Shown here in pieces: positions 35,398 to 43,962 of a DNA stretch of 64,000 nt. How positions within the stretch are numbered: the first letter of the stretch is position 1; every line of letters begins with the position of its first letter. This DNA is from JAWLEP01 sp964553045 (GTDB taxonomy: Bacteria; Fermentibacterota; Fermentibacteria; Fermentibacterales; JCC-6), in assembly GCA_964553045.1 (NCBI GenBank), contig CAZKJG010000002.1, positions 145,902-209,901 on the forward strand, given 5' to 3'. Under the pieces are notes generated by a model, which had not been told where the DNA came from, did no database searches, and saw only the letters and a program-made list of their open reading frames with translations. A program made the position numbers and the translations under genes.

Positions 35398-36189
35398 ATG
35401 AGCAGATGGATCGCCACGCTGTGCGTACTCTCCGCTATTGCGATGCTGGCCTGCGGCTCCGACCCGTCGACCCCGACTGGCACACTGCCCAAGGTGCAGA
35501 ACCTCACCGTGGTGGACAGCCTGTGCGGGGGCACGGAGGTCTTTCTCTCATGGAGCCCGGTGGACAGCGTCATCGGCTACAGGATCTACTACGACGAGTC
35601 GGGACTGGGGAACTGGAGTGAGCTGAAGTCGGTGGAGGACACCTTTACCGTTCACTCGGCGGACAGGTCCTACTACTACACGGTGCTGGGCTTCACGGCC
35701 ACCAACACGTCCGAGGACTACGCCGACAGGGTCAACACCAGGCCCAACTACTGCGGCTCGTACATTCTGCATGACCAGTACGCCTCCGTGGACAGCGCCA
35801 ACGCCATCGTGTTCGCCCAGAACGCCGGGGTGACCGGAAGGGCCGAGGACACCACCTTCGCCCAGAACGCCTACGCCTACGACGGCGGCTGGTCGCAAAG
35901 CGCCATCGGTATCTACACCGGCGACGCCGGTGTCTGGGGCAACGGAGTGAACACTCCAATGCAGCGCAGCAACGGCGGCCTGCTGGCTCCCGGGGCGGGT
36001 TACGACGATGACTCGCTCTACATTATCGACGGCGACTACCTCTACTTCCAGATGCCCGACAGCCACTACGTGAAGGTCTGGGTTGACGGCGTCCTGGAGG
36101 ACACCACGGTCACCGACACCACCTACTACGCCAGGATCAACTACCAGTACCAGCCCATCAAGGGCCTCAGGCTCTTCTCCTACATCTAG
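35398..36189 (+). CDS. lipoprotein with fibronectin III-like domain
   Basis: 263 residues with a lipobox signal peptide (AIAMLAC, then GSDPSTPTG). Residues about 30-105 have fibronectin type III character (QNLTVVDSLCGGTEVFLSWS, IGYRIYYDESGLG, YYYTVLGFTATN). The C-terminal half is aromatic- and threonine-rich beta structure with no recognised domain. It is probably an outer-membrane or surface lipoprotein. A strong stem-loop follows the stop. Confidence 0.65.
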   Translation: MSRWIATLCVLSAIAMLACGSDPSTPTGTLPKVQNLTVVDSLCGGTEVFLSWSPVDSVIGYRIYYDESGLGNWSELKSVEDTFTVHSADRSYYYTVLGFTATNTSEDYADRVNTRPNYCGSYILHDQYASVDSANAIVFAQNAGVTGRAEDTTFAQNAYAYDGGWSQSAIGIYTGDAGVWGNGVNTPMQRSNGGLLAPGAGYDDDSLYIIDGDYLYFQMPDSHYVKVWVDGVLEDTTVTDTTYYARINYQYQPIKGLRLFSYI

Positions 36190-36197
36190 CGGCTCTG

Positions 36198-36231
36198 CGG
36201 GATTCCGGGGCGCTGCCGTCCCGGAATCCCG
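36198..36231 (+). terminator. terminator-like hairpin after the lipoprotein gene
   Basis: A perfect 12-base stem, CGGGATTCCGGG (36198-36209) and CCCGGAATCCCG (36220-36231), with a ten-base loop, starts eight bases after the stop codon at 36187-36189. No T-run follows, so it may be an I-shaped terminator or an RNA-stabilising hairpin. Confidence 0.5.
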
Positions 36232-36299
36232 ACCTTCCCACGGGCAGAGGAAATAAATACCAACGCACTACATATTTAAATATCCTTAAGTCGAACATA

Positions 36300-36328
36300 T
36301 TGACATGACTTCCTTCGCGGCTTACAAT
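36300..36328 (+). promoter_or_regulatory. near-consensus sigma70 promoter
   Basis: TTGACA (36300-36305) and TACAAT (36323-36328) are separated by exactly 17 bases. The upstream DNA is AT-rich, like an UP element, and includes the palindrome ATATTTAAATAT (36272-36283). It is the best promoter match seen in the window. The only downstream frame before a convergent gene is the 35-aa peptide at 36381. Confidence 0.7.
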
Positions 36329-36380
36329 TGTGCCGGGGACGGGGCGAGAAACCGTCTGAGGAACCGCGAAGGGAGGAATC

Positions 36381-36488
36381 ATGTATCTGCCGGGAATAGC
36401 GCTCCCACTGGGAATCGCGGTATTGACCTGTCTGCTCCAGAGGCTCTTCAGCCTTCCCGAACCCGACAGAGACCCCGACGGGCTGTAG
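36381..36488 (+). CDS. 35-aa single-pass membrane peptide
   Basis: The ATG is preceded by GGGAGGAATC, an excellent ribosome binding site, and lies about 50 bases downstream of a near-consensus promoter. The peptide begins MYLPGIALPLGIAVLTCLL, a membrane segment, then a short polar tail (EPDRDPDGL). It is too small for most gene finders. Promoter, ribosome binding site and hydrophobic profile together support a real microprotein. No family is recognised. Confidence 0.6.
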   Translation: MYLPGIALPLGIAVLTCLLQRLFSLPEPDRDPDGL

Positions 36489-36510
36489 GGAAGCCCCCCG
36501 CGGCAGCGGC

Positions 36511-37275
36511 CTACCGTATGTAGCCCAGCTCCCGGCTGAGAGCCACTGCTTCCCCGTTGGCCATGAACTCCTCAATACGGCCCTCGTGCTCGGGCCTGGC
36601 CCACTTCCCCACGGCCCTGGAATGCAGCTTCTGTACCGGTTCCGCCCAGTGTCTGCTCCTCTTCAACGAGGTATGGGCCAGCCAGTTCAGGACCTCGCCC
36701 GTCACCGGCTCGTCCAGAAAGTCAAGAAGCCTGCGCATCTCGTACCTGAAGTCGCCGATCAGGTCCTCGTACCGCATCGTGTGGACGAGGGGGCTGTCCG
36801 CCAACGCCAGTCCGGCGGTGACGTCGCCCACCCACCTGTCCACCGATACCCAGTACTGGTCCGGTCTGTGCCTGGGGTGCCTGGAGGTGACCACGTCCCG
36901 GCCGTCGCGCACCACGTGCACCAGCCTGACACCGCCGTCGAACCAGGAGAGGATACGGCCGAAGTGCTTAACGTTCTTGGGCGTCTTCTCGCACCATCTG
37001 ACGCAGTCGGGCCCGGGACGGTGCAGCAGCAGCTGGCGGTAGAGACGGTCCAGCCGCGTGGGCCTTCCCTCCTCGTCGTATCTGGTGAAGGCGTAGGTCT
37101 GCTTCTGTATGCCGTGGATGTCGGGGTGGGCGTCCAGTATCGACAGTAGGAGGGTCGTGCCGGATCTGGGACAGGCCCCTATGATTACCGGCCGGCGGGT
37201 GAAAGCCGAACCCTCGACCTTGCGGCCCAGGGCGATTATCAGAGGCTTCAGCAGGCGCTTCAGAGAGTTTTCCAT
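36511..37275 (-). CDS. sulfotransferase family protein
   Basis: 254 residues. The PAPS 5'-phosphosulfate loop is IGACPRSGTTLLLSILDAHP (residues 32-51) and the 3'-phosphate site is VVRDGRDVVTSRHP. It would transfer sulfate from PAPS to a sugar or other hydroxyl. It is the last gene of the surface-polymer operon running from 41137, seven bases after the LicC-like gene. A role in sulfating a surface glycan is inferred from that context. Confidence 0.85.
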   Translation of the reverse strand: MENSLKRLLKPLIIALGRKVEGSAFTRRPVIIGACPRSGTTLLLSILDAHPDIHGIQKQTYAFTRYDEEGRPTRLDRLYRQLLLHRPGPDCVRWCEKTPKNVKHFGRILSWFDGGVRLVHVVRDGRDVVTSRHPRHRPDQYWVSVDRWVGDVTAGLALADSPLVHTMRYEDLIGDFRYEMRRLLDFLDEPVTGEVLNWLAHTSLKRSRHWAEPVQKLHSRAVGKWARPEHEGRIEEFMANGEAVALSRELGYIR

Positions 37276-37282
37276 TCGGTGC

Positions 37283-38038
37283 TCAGCCCATCTGGGGCTC
37301 GAAGATGCTCTCGGCCCTTGTCACGTCCTCCTTGGTGTCTATCTCCCACCATCTGAGGTCTTGGGTCTTGAGGGCCGCGAAGCTGTGGCCGGCCTCGATT
37401 CCGTCGCGGATTATGGCCTCGTAGTAGTAGGAGACCTCGCCGCCTTCGATGTATCCGCTCAGGTCGTCGCGGAAGTAGTCCCGGTAGAAGCCCGCGCTTA
37501 TCCTGTAGAAGTTCACCGTCTTGAACTTCCCGGTGAAGTCGAAGTCGCCGTCCTGGCTGCGTTTCAGATGCATGGCGGTCACCCGGTCACCTTCGTCCAG
37601 CGAGACCACCGTGCCGTCCATGCGGGGGGTGTAGCGGTCGACGACCATTACGTTCTCCTCGGGGTGGGCGAGCATGGCCTCGATCAGGCCGTCCTCGAAG
37701 AAGACGTCCGCCTCGAACAGGCAGAAGCCCCGCTCGAGGTGCTCACGGGCCAGCCAGAGCGAGTAGATGTTGTTGGTGGTGTCGAAGTCCGGGTTCTCCA
37801 GGAACACCAGCTCGGTGGCGCCGGCGTACCTCTGCAGGTGATCGACTATCAGGCCGGACCTGTAGCCCACCACCAGCACGATCTTCCGCATTCCGTTGCG
37901 TATGAGGGACTGCACCAGGTTGGAGATTATGGAGGTTCCCCCCACCTCAACAAGCGGCTTGGGCATGTTGTGGCTGAGCTCCTCCAGCCGGGCGCCCCTG
38001 CCCGCAGCCAGGATCACTGCCGTGTCCGACGACTCCAT
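37283..38038 (-). CDS. LicC-like nucleotidyltransferase (phosphocholine cytidylyltransferase family)
   Basis: 251 residues from the ATG at 38038, which has AAGGG close upstream; an ATG at 38053 directly after the licD stop is the alternative. The nucleotide-binding loop is VILAAGRGARLEELSHNMPKPL, and the 'TTNNIYSLWLARE' and 'EADVFFE' motifs are typical of LicC-type cytidylyltransferases. LicC makes CDP-choline from phosphocholine. Adjacent to a LicD-family gene, it suggests decoration of surface glycans with phosphocholine or a similar phospho-alcohol. Another sugar-phosphate substrate cannot be excluded. Confidence 0.8.
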   Translation of the reverse strand: MESSDTAVILAAGRGARLEELSHNMPKPLVEVGGTSIISNLVQSLIRNGMRKIVLVVGYRSGLIVDHLQRYAGATELVFLENPDFDTTNNIYSLWLAREHLERGFCLFEADVFFEDGLIEAMLAHPEENVMVVDRYTPRMDGTVVSLDEGDRVTAMHLKRSQDGDFDFTGKFKTVNFYRISAGFYRDYFRDDLSGYIEGGEVSYYYEAIIRDGIEAGHSFAALKTQDLRWWEIDTKEDVTRAESIFEPQMG

Positions 38039-38053
38039 ATGTCCCTTCTGCAT

Positions 38054-38659
38054 CTAGTAGAGGATCTTCCTGTCGCAGCTGTCGCTGGTCCGGAAGTTCC
38101 ACTGCTTTATCGGCGTGCGCCAGTCCTCGCCGTAGTGGTATTCCAGGTAGCCCTCGAAGTCCTCGGGCACCGAGTACTCCATGCCGTCGAACTTTATTCG
38201 GGTGGACTCCTCGTAGAACCTGCGCGGGGTGGACTTCATCACGGCTTTCTTCACCCCCACGGTCCAGTAGTAGCGGTCGTCCACCAGGCGCTTGACGAAT
38301 ATGTCCATCAGCGAGATGTCCTTGACGAAGACCAGGCGGCGCGTCTGTATGCGGATGATGCGCACCTGGCCTTTGCGGAAGGGGCCCACGTCCCTCTTGT
38401 AGCGCCTGACGTAGAACCTGTATCCATTCAGCCAGAACCGCCATCGGTTCCTCAGCAGCTTCTTCTCATAGTCCCCGGTTACGGTGATGTCCACGTCGTT
38501 GTCCCAGGGCAGCAGCCTGTTCTCCCGGACGATGCCCAGCAGAGTGCCGGCCTCCAGGACGTAGCGTATGCCGCAGCGGTCCAGTATCTCGCCGGTGTCG
38601 CGGAGCATCTTCAGGGCCTTGTCCAGTACCGGGCCTTCCAGCCTTCTGTTGCCCGCCAT
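38054..38659 (-). CDS. licD: LicD-family phosphotransferase
   Basis: 201 residues. The ATG overlaps the upstream stop (TAATG). The LicD signature is clear: YVLEAGTLLGIVRENRLLPWDNDVDI (residues about 33-58), which holds the metal-binding acidic residues, and GVKKAVMKSTPRRFYEES later. LicD enzymes attach phosphocholine or other phospho-alcohols to glycans, using a CDP-activated donor. The LicC-like gene next to it probably supplies the donor. Confidence 0.85.
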   Translation of the reverse strand: MAGNRRLEGPVLDKALKMLRDTGEILDRCGIRYVLEAGTLLGIVRENRLLPWDNDVDITVTGDYEKKLLRNRWRFWLNGYRFYVRRYKRDVGPFRKGQVRIIRIQTRRLVFVKDISLMDIFVKRLVDDRYYWTVGVKKAVMKSTPRRFYEESTRIKFDGMEYSVPEDFEGYLEYHYGEDWRTPIKQWNFRTSDSCDRKILY

Positions 38660-39705
38660 TACCTCAGGTACCCCTTCCTGAAGATCCCGTGCCAGACCAC
38701 CTGCATCTTCCGGAACAGGTTCAGCGGCTTGCGCCGCGCAGGCAGAATCCCGGGATCCTCCGCTATCTCCGACAGCAGCCCCATCACCCTCTCGCTGCAC
38801 CTGCGGTCGAGGTAGGGATTGACCTGCTCCAGCGCGCTGCGGCTTCCGGCCGAGCCGGGCCCGGCCAGGACCCTGTCCAGCGCCCCCCGGAGCTGCCGCG
38901 GCTCTGCGATGTCGGTTGCCTTTTCTGGCCGGGCCAGGGTCCTGTAGGTGACCACGGGGCCGCCCAGGACCATGAACTCGTACACCACCGAGGAGGTGTC
39001 GGACACCAGAACGTCGGCCAGGTGCAGCAGCGGGGTCACATCATAGGTATCCACCAGCCGCACGTTGTCAATGCCCGCAAGCCTGCGGGCCTGCTCCCCG
39101 ATGTCCGTCCCGGCCAGCTCGTGGAGCTTGAGCAGCCACACCTCGTCCTCCCGGACGCAGCCGGGGACCTCCGGGAGCAGGTGGGTGGCCGACTCCATTC
39201 CGGCGCTGACGGTGGGCGCGTAGAGCACCACCCGGCTGGCCTCGGGAACTCCCCAGCGCTTTCGCAGTCCGGCGGCGTCGAAGCCCAGTATGTGGTCCAC
39301 CTTGGGCCACCCCGTCTCCCTCACCAGGAAGTAGCCGTGCTTCCTCTGCAGCCTCTCGAACCGCCGGGTCACCAGTGGACCGGAGGTACAGTATACGTCG
39401 AAGAAGTGGCGTATCCTGTAGTGTGAGGGCTTCTCCACGCCCAGGCCGTGAAACACCTGCACCTTCACGCCGGGCAGGCGGAAGTCCACGAAGTTTCCCG
39501 GGCAGACCACGAAGTCCGGGTCGAATTCCCTGCCCTCGTTCAGGGTGGTGAGCACCGGCGCTTCGGCCCACTCCTCCGGCAGCACCTCCAGCACCTTCGC
39601 GGAGACGTACAGGCCGAAGGGTATCCCGTGCTCCCGGCAGTACCCGGCCAGGGGCTGCACCACCGGGATCGAGTACCGCTTGGCCGCGTAGAACAACACC
39701 CTCAT
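38659..39705 (-). CDS. CDP-glycerol glycerophosphotransferase-like transferase
   Basis: 348 residues. The start overlaps the GT9 stop (ATGA). The fold is GT-B-like, with QVFHGLGVEKPSHY, LYAPTVSAG, LLKLHELAG and the donor-site motif LVSDTSSVVYEFMVLGGPVV, as in TagF/TagB-type glycerophosphotransferases. It would add a phosphopolyol unit to a growing surface polymer. It lies between GT9 and licD in the same operon. Confidence 0.8.
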   Translation of the reverse strand: MRVLFYAAKRYSIPVVQPLAGYCREHGIPFGLYVSAKVLEVLPEEWAEAPVLTTLNEGREFDPDFVVCPGNFVDFRLPGVKVQVFHGLGVEKPSHYRIRHFFDVYCTSGPLVTRRFERLQRKHGYFLVRETGWPKVDHILGFDAAGLRKRWGVPEASRVVLYAPTVSAGMESATHLLPEVPGCVREDEVWLLKLHELAGTDIGEQARRLAGIDNVRLVDTYDVTPLLHLADVLVSDTSSVVYEFMVLGGPVVTYRTLARPEKATDIAEPRQLRGALDRVLAGPGSAGSRSALEQVNPYLDRRCSERVMGLLSEIAEDPGILPARRKPLNLFRKMQVVWHGIFRKGYLR

Positions 39706-40736
39706 GCCTCCAGCACCTCCGAGAGCTTCTCCAGGACCTCCTCCGGCGCTATTCCGAACGTTCGGTCCTCCGGATCCCGGTGCTCCCAGTCGCGCAGGAA
39801 GGCGTGCCTCGGCAGGTGCCAGGCCGTCCACTTCCTGGGGTTGGAGGTGGGACTGAACACCGCCACCGAGGGCGTCTCCATGGCTACTGCCAGGTGGTTG
39901 ATTCCCCCGTCGTTGCCGGCGTAGGCCGCCGACCTCCGCAGCATGGCTCCTGCCTGGTTGAAGCTGGTGGGGGGAGCGATGAAGGGCCGGGTCTCCATGC
40001 GCTCCGCTATCAGCTGGCAGAGCCCCTTCTCCCCCGGCCCCCACAGAAGAACCACCGGCCTGTCCAGCCGGCGGGCGACCATATCTCCCAGCCTCGAGAA
40101 GCATTCCGGGCTCCACTGCTTCCGGGCCAGGGGACTTGCCGGGGAGATGGTCACCATCCTGCCGTCGTCCAGCCCCTCCCGGCGGAGCCACCGGTCCACG
40201 TACTCCTGCGACTCGGGCCTAATGCGGTAGTAGAGGCCGTGGGACACCTCCCGAATGCCCAGCGGGGCCAGCAGGTCGAACTTGGAGCGGGCGTAGTAGC
40301 GCCGGTTGTCGCGGCGGACCTGGTAGTTGTAGACCCAGTTCAACCGCGCAAGCTTCCAGCCCAGGCGGTACGGGGCACCGCTGAAGAGGGTGATCTGCGC
40401 CGAGCCCGGCCCCCGGAGCATGTCCACCACCACGTCGTAGCCCCGGCTGCGAACCAGCCGCACCACGCGCAGCCTCTCCCGGAGGTAGGGAATGGTGTCC
40501 CGCCTGAGCTTCCGCATGAGCAGGAGGTCGTCCAGCCAGGGGTTGTCCTCCAGTATGGTGCGGTAGGGCTCCTGCACAAGGAAGTCTATGCGGGCCTTGG
40601 GGAAGCGGCGGCGCAGCTCGGGCATGTAGCCGGTGTTCAGCAGGACGTCGCCGAAGGGCTTGTACTGGATCAGCAGGATGCTGCCGATGCTCTTCAGCTC
40701 TTCGGGGGGAATGGTCCCGGGCCCACGGCCGCTCAT
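39702..40736 (-). CDS. glycosyltransferase family 9 (heptosyltransferase-like)
   Basis: 344 residues. It has LIQYKPFGDVLLNTGYMPELR at the N-terminus, ISPASPLARKQWSPECFSRL, LLWGPGEKGLCQLIAE and the C-terminal AYAGNDGGINHLAVAMETPSVAVF, all typical of GT9 ADP-heptose transferases. GT9 enzymes extend the core of lipopolysaccharide. It overlaps its neighbours on both sides (ATGA), confirming one operon. Confidence 0.88.
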   Translation of the reverse strand: MSGRGPGTIPPEELKSIGSILLIQYKPFGDVLLNTGYMPELRRRFPKARIDFLVQEPYRTILEDNPWLDDLLLMRKLRRDTIPYLRERLRVVRLVRSRGYDVVVDMLRGPGSAQITLFSGAPYRLGWKLARLNWVYNYQVRRDNRRYYARSKFDLLAPLGIREVSHGLYYRIRPESQEYVDRWLRREGLDDGRMVTISPASPLARKQWSPECFSRLGDMVARRLDRPVVLLWGPGEKGLCQLIAERMETRPFIAPPTSFNQAGAMLRRSAAYAGNDGGINHLAVAMETPSVAVFSPTSNPRKWTAWHLPRHAFLRDWEHRDPEDRTFGIAPEEVLEKLSEVLEA

Positions 40737-41137
40737 GCCCTGGAGGGATCACCCGCCTCTCCGCCGTAGTCGGCGTACTCCTTCTCCTCGATTAGGTCGG
40801 AGCCGTGGCGCAGGTTGATCTCCCTTTTCAGTCGCGCCCTCTCGTCGTTGTTGAAGTAGACGCTCCTGGCCAGCTCGATGAAATCCTCATCGAACTCCCT
40901 CTCGGACTCCTTGAGCCTTATGGCGTCCTCGATCTCCCACAGACGGAGGTTCACAGCTCTCAGGCCCTCCATCTCGGCGGGACCGAGGTGGATGCCGGCC
41001 TCCTCCAGCGCCCTCTCCAGCGATTCCAGCTCCCTGCGGACGTTGGCCCTCTTCTTCGGGTCGGCGAACTTCTCCAGCTTTATGTGGAGAATGCTCAGCT
41101 TGTCGGCCACCTCGCCTATGGACACCTCTATCCTCAT
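40733..41137 (-). CDS. DUF6165 family protein
   Basis: 134 residues from the ATG at 41137, which gives MRIEVSIGEVADKLSILHIK, the typical start of the DUF6165 family as I recall it. In-frame codons upstream look non-coding and no better ribosome binding site is seen. The protein is all-helical and charged. Members are often encoded next to lipopolysaccharide or glycosyltransferase genes, as here. It is the first gene of the polymer operon. A TATAAT box on the minus strand lies at 41251-41256. Confidence 0.7.
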   Translation of the reverse strand: MRIEVSIGEVADKLSILHIKLEKFADPKKRANVRRELESLERALEEAGIHLGPAEMEGLRAVNLRLWEIEDAIRLKESEREFDEDFIELARSVYFNNDERARLKREINLRHGSDLIEEKEYADYGGEAGDPSRA

Positions 41138-41250
41138 CCGCCCGTCCAATCCCCCTGCAGCCGCCCCATGATGCCCAAACAGCTCGGACATGCCGCAGCC
41201 GCTCCGGCCCTTGCATCTAAGCCGTTGGAGCCTCAGCATGTCCGGCTCCT

Positions 41251-41256
41251 ATTATA
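41251..41256 (-). promoter_or_regulatory. -10 box for the DUF6165-to-sulfotransferase operon
   Basis: Perfect TATAAT on the minus strand, 114 bases before the DUF6165 start. The -35 position has no clear match, so only the -10 box supports it. Confidence 0.35.
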
Positions 41257-41324
41257 CCACCGGCCGCGCGCCGCGGGGAGTGAGGCGCCCCGCGGAAGGC
41301 CCACGGCCGAACGGCTGCGGCTAC

Positions 41325-41354
41325 TTGACCCGCGAATCCGCGCCGGCGTATCAT
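41325..41354 (+). promoter_or_regulatory. promoter of the 41431-43962 genes
   Basis: TTGACC (41325-41330) and TATCAT (41349-41354) are each five-of-six matches to the sigma70 boxes, 18 bases apart. The first gene starts 76 bases downstream. The 293-base gap between the divergent operons holds nothing else recognisable. Confidence 0.55.
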
Positions 41355-41430
41355 CATCTTCCGTAATGGGGCAGGCACCGCACAGGCCGGCCGCCGCAGC
41401 CGGCCGGCAGCATTCGAGCACCGGGGACAG

Positions 41431-42486
41431 ATGAACTACTCTCAGTACGTCATATACGCACCCTATACGGTGACCTGGTACCTGGTCCGCTTCCTTCGTC
41501 GCCTGTTCCGCCGGCCGCCTACCCTGGCTTTCTACTGCGGCAACACGCTGGACTACGTGGTCATGCGCGGCGTCATCGACCGCTTTCCCCGGGCCAGGGT
41601 GATAGCCAAGAGGAGAAGGACTCGCCGCCGCCTGAAGGAGGAGTACGGGGTGCGTCACCGCGGCCTCTACCCGGCCTTCCCCGACGTGGTGGTGATGGCC
41701 AGGCACGTGGCCAGGAAGTTCCCCGGGAGAGGCATACGCCGGATCGGCATGCGTCACGGAGCATACCACTTCAAGGACTTCGTCTCCGCCCGGCGGTACA
41801 ACGCCTTCGACGCCTATATGGTCACCTCCAGCCGGGAGGTGGAGCTGGCCCGGCGGAAGGGGATCGAGTCCGCGGTGGCGGTGGGCTTTCCCAAGCTGGA
41901 CCCCGCCTTCGACGGGTCCATCACCGCGGAGGACCTGTCGAAGCTGAGGGAGCGCATCGGCTCGGACCCCGCCCGCCCCACCGTCTTGATGACCGCCACC
42001 TGGGAGCGTTCCCGCATGTCGTCTGTGGGGGAGTGGATAGACCGCCTGGACGAGCTGGCGGCCTCATACAACGTCCTGGTCACGCTTCACCCGTGGGTTT
42101 CCGACGAGTGCGCGGACAAGGCCCGCAGGGCTCCCGGCGTGCACTGCATAGAGGGCCGGGACGTTCTGCCCTACCTGATGCTGGCCGACGTGATGGTGGC
42201 CGACATGAGCTCCATAGTGGCGGAGTTCTGCGCCCTGGACCGGCCGATAGTGGGCTTCCGGGTCACCGAGGGCACCAGGCTGTCGGAGGAGATACAGGCG
42301 ATGATGGGGGAGATATCACTGCAGGTGGAGGACTTCGAGGGAATGATGCAGGCGATAGACAGATCCCTCAAGAGTCCCGGAGAGCTGTCGGACGCCAGGA
42401 GGCGCTGGAACCGGGTGATGTTCGACGAGCTCGACGGCAGGGCGGGGGAGAGGGCGGCCCGGGTGATAGAGGGGTATTTTCGATGA
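41431..42486 (+). CDS. CDP-glycerol glycerophosphotransferase-like protein
   Basis: 351 residues. It shows RIGMRHGAYHFKDF, AVAVGFPKLDPAF, VLMTATWERSRMSS, LHPWVSDECADKA and the donor-site ADVMVADMSSIVAEFCALDRP, as in the TagB/TagF glycerophosphotransferase family. The N-terminal 30 residues are basic and hydrophobic and may associate with the membrane. It starts the plus-strand half of the surface-polymer locus and overlaps the ATP-grasp gene by four bases. Confidence 0.75.
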   Translation: MNYSQYVIYAPYTVTWYLVRFLRRLFRRPPTLAFYCGNTLDYVVMRGVIDRFPRARVIAKRRRTRRRLKEEYGVRHRGLYPAFPDVVVMARHVARKFPGRGIRRIGMRHGAYHFKDFVSARRYNAFDAYMVTSSREVELARRKGIESAVAVGFPKLDPAFDGSITAEDLSKLRERIGSDPARPTVLMTATWERSRMSSVGEWIDRLDELAASYNVLVTLHPWVSDECADKARRAPGVHCIEGRDVLPYLMLADVMVADMSSIVAEFCALDRPIVGFRVTEGTRLSEEIQAMMGEISLQVEDFEGMMQAIDRSLKSPGELSDARRRWNRVMFDELDGRAGERAARVIEGYFR

Positions 42487-43484
42487 AGCTCGGCGTGCTC
42501 ACAGCCTTTCGCAGGCAGCACCGTTTCTACGTCCGCTCCTGCGAGGAGCTGGGCGTGGACCACGAGGTGGTGGACATCATATCCGACGGCTGGTACGGGA
42601 GGCTGCGGGGCTCCGACTGCGACGGGTTCCTCTGCCGGCCCCCCTCCAAGTTCGCCGAGTGGAAGGCCATGTACGACGAGCGGCTCTGGGTCCTCAACCG
42701 GCTCCTGGGGAGGCCGGTCTATCCCGGGCTGGAGGAGCTTCGGCTGTACGAGAACAAGCGGCTCAGCTCCTACTGGCTGGAGCATCACGGGATACCGCAT
42801 CCGAAGACCCGGGTCTTCTACCGCAAGAGCGAGTACATGGAGCACGTCGCCCGGCGGGCGGAGCTTCCCTTCGTCACCAAGGTGAGCACCGGCAGCACGG
42901 GCAAGGGGGTGCGGATAGTCCGCTCCCGGCTGGCGGCCAGAATCATAGGCCACCTGGCCTTCGGGGTCTTCAACAACAAGGTGGCCCCCGGATACTCGCC
43001 GCCGACCACCGGCAGGGTCATCCCGTTTCCCGCCATCGGCACCTTTCAGCGTCACCACCTCCTCGTTCAGGACTTCCACCCCCTCAGATGGGAGTGGAGG
43101 GTGGTGAGGATAGGGGAGTCGTACTTCGGCCACCGCAAGCTCCTCGAAGGCGACTGCACCAGCGGCTCGCGGAGGAAGGGTTGGGTTCCCCCGCCGGAGG
43201 CGCTGCTGCAACTGGTCCGACGGATCTGCGACACCGGCGGATTCCGCTCCATGGCGGTGGACATATTCGAGACCAGGGACGGGGAATACCTGGTGAACGA
43301 GCTGCAGTCTATATTCGGTCAGTCCACCGACCATCTCATGTACGTGGACGGTCGGCCGGGGCGCTACCTGTTCGACAACGGCCGCTTCCGCTTCCAGGAG
43401 GGCGAGTTCAACCGCCACCGCAGCTTTCTTCTTCGTGTGCAGGACTTCATCGGATTGCTGGAGGCCGAAGGCCCCAGCCGCTGA
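42483..43484 (+). CDS. ATP-grasp-like protein linked to surface polymer genes
   Basis: 333 residues, ATGA overlap with the previous gene. The middle and C-terminal parts match the ATP-grasp fold: ELRLYENKRLSSYWLEHHGIPHPKT, FVTKVSTGSTGKGVRIV (glycine-rich loop), LLVQDFHPLRWEWRVVRIG and SMAVDIFETRDGEYLVNELQS, the last holding metal ligands. ATP-grasp enzymes ligate a carboxylate to an amine or thiol. Its place suggests addition of an amino acid or similar group to a polymer unit, which is inference only. Confidence 0.7.
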   Translation: MKLGVLTAFRRQHRFYVRSCEELGVDHEVVDIISDGWYGRLRGSDCDGFLCRPPSKFAEWKAMYDERLWVLNRLLGRPVYPGLEELRLYENKRLSSYWLEHHGIPHPKTRVFYRKSEYMEHVARRAELPFVTKVSTGSTGKGVRIVRSRLAARIIGHLAFGVFNNKVAPGYSPPTTGRVIPFPAIGTFQRHHLLVQDFHPLRWEWRVVRIGESYFGHRKLLEGDCTSGSRRKGWVPPPEALLQLVRRICDTGGFRSMAVDIFETRDGEYLVNELQSIFGQSTDHLMYVDGRPGRYLFDNGRFRFQEGEFNRHRSFLLRVQDFIGLLEAEGPSR

Positions 43485-43500
43485 AAGAAAGGACCGTGAC

Positions 43501-43962
43501 ATGAGCAAGACCGGCGTTCTCTTCCTCTGCGTGGGAAACTCCTGCCGGAGCCAGATGGCCGAGGGATTCGCCAGACACCTCCATGGAGAACGCCTGGAGG
43601 TGGCCTCGGCGGGATCCGAGGCCCGGGGAGTCGACCCCAGGGCGGTACGGGTGATGGCCGAGGCAGACGTGGACATCGCAGGCCAGCGCAGCAAGACAAC
43701 CGACGAGCTGGAGGGCCGCCAGTTCGACTACGTGATAACCGTGTGCGACCCGGAAGGGGAGGCGTGCCCCTTCTTTCCCGCCGGAAGGGCGACCATCCAC
43801 AGGTCCTTCCCCGACCCTCCGAAGCTCGCCGCCTCCGCCGCCGACGAAGAGGAGGCCCTGGAGACATACCGCCGCGTACGGGACAGCATCCGCGAGTTCG
43901 TCGCGGGCCTGCCGGACTCCCTCCCTCCGGTGCCTCCCCCCGGTGCCAGGCACTTGAATTGA
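43501..43962 (+). CDS. low-molecular-weight protein phosphatase fold, arsenate reductase-like
   Basis: 153 residues. The active-site loop is FLCVGNSCRSQMAEGF (CxGNxCR, as in thioredoxin-linked ArsC), and the redox cysteines lie in TVCDPEGEACPFF. It probably reduces arsenate to arsenite or dephosphorylates proteins; the VCD...C pattern favours arsenate reductase. The last six codons (GARHLN) and the stop lie inside the left arm of the inverted repeat at 43942-43967, so the C-terminus has been altered by that element. Confidence 0.85.
   Translation: MSKTGVLFLCVGNSCRSQMAEGFARHLHGERLEVASAGSEARGVDPRAVRVMAEADVDIAGQRSKTTDELEGRQFDYVITVCDPEGEACPFFPAGRATIHRSFPDPPKLAASAADEEEALETYRRVRDSIREFVAGLPDSLPPVPPPGARHLN

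Noticed and set aside
37109..38815. 568-codon plus-strand frame opposite the LicC/LicD-like genes
   Set aside because: Val- and His-rich shadow of two recognised minus-strand genes.
36511..43962. A defence island around the sulfotransferase, ATP-grasp and arsC-like genes
   Set aside because: No nuclease, toxin, methylase or reverse transcriptase is present; the genes fit surface-polymer synthesis better.
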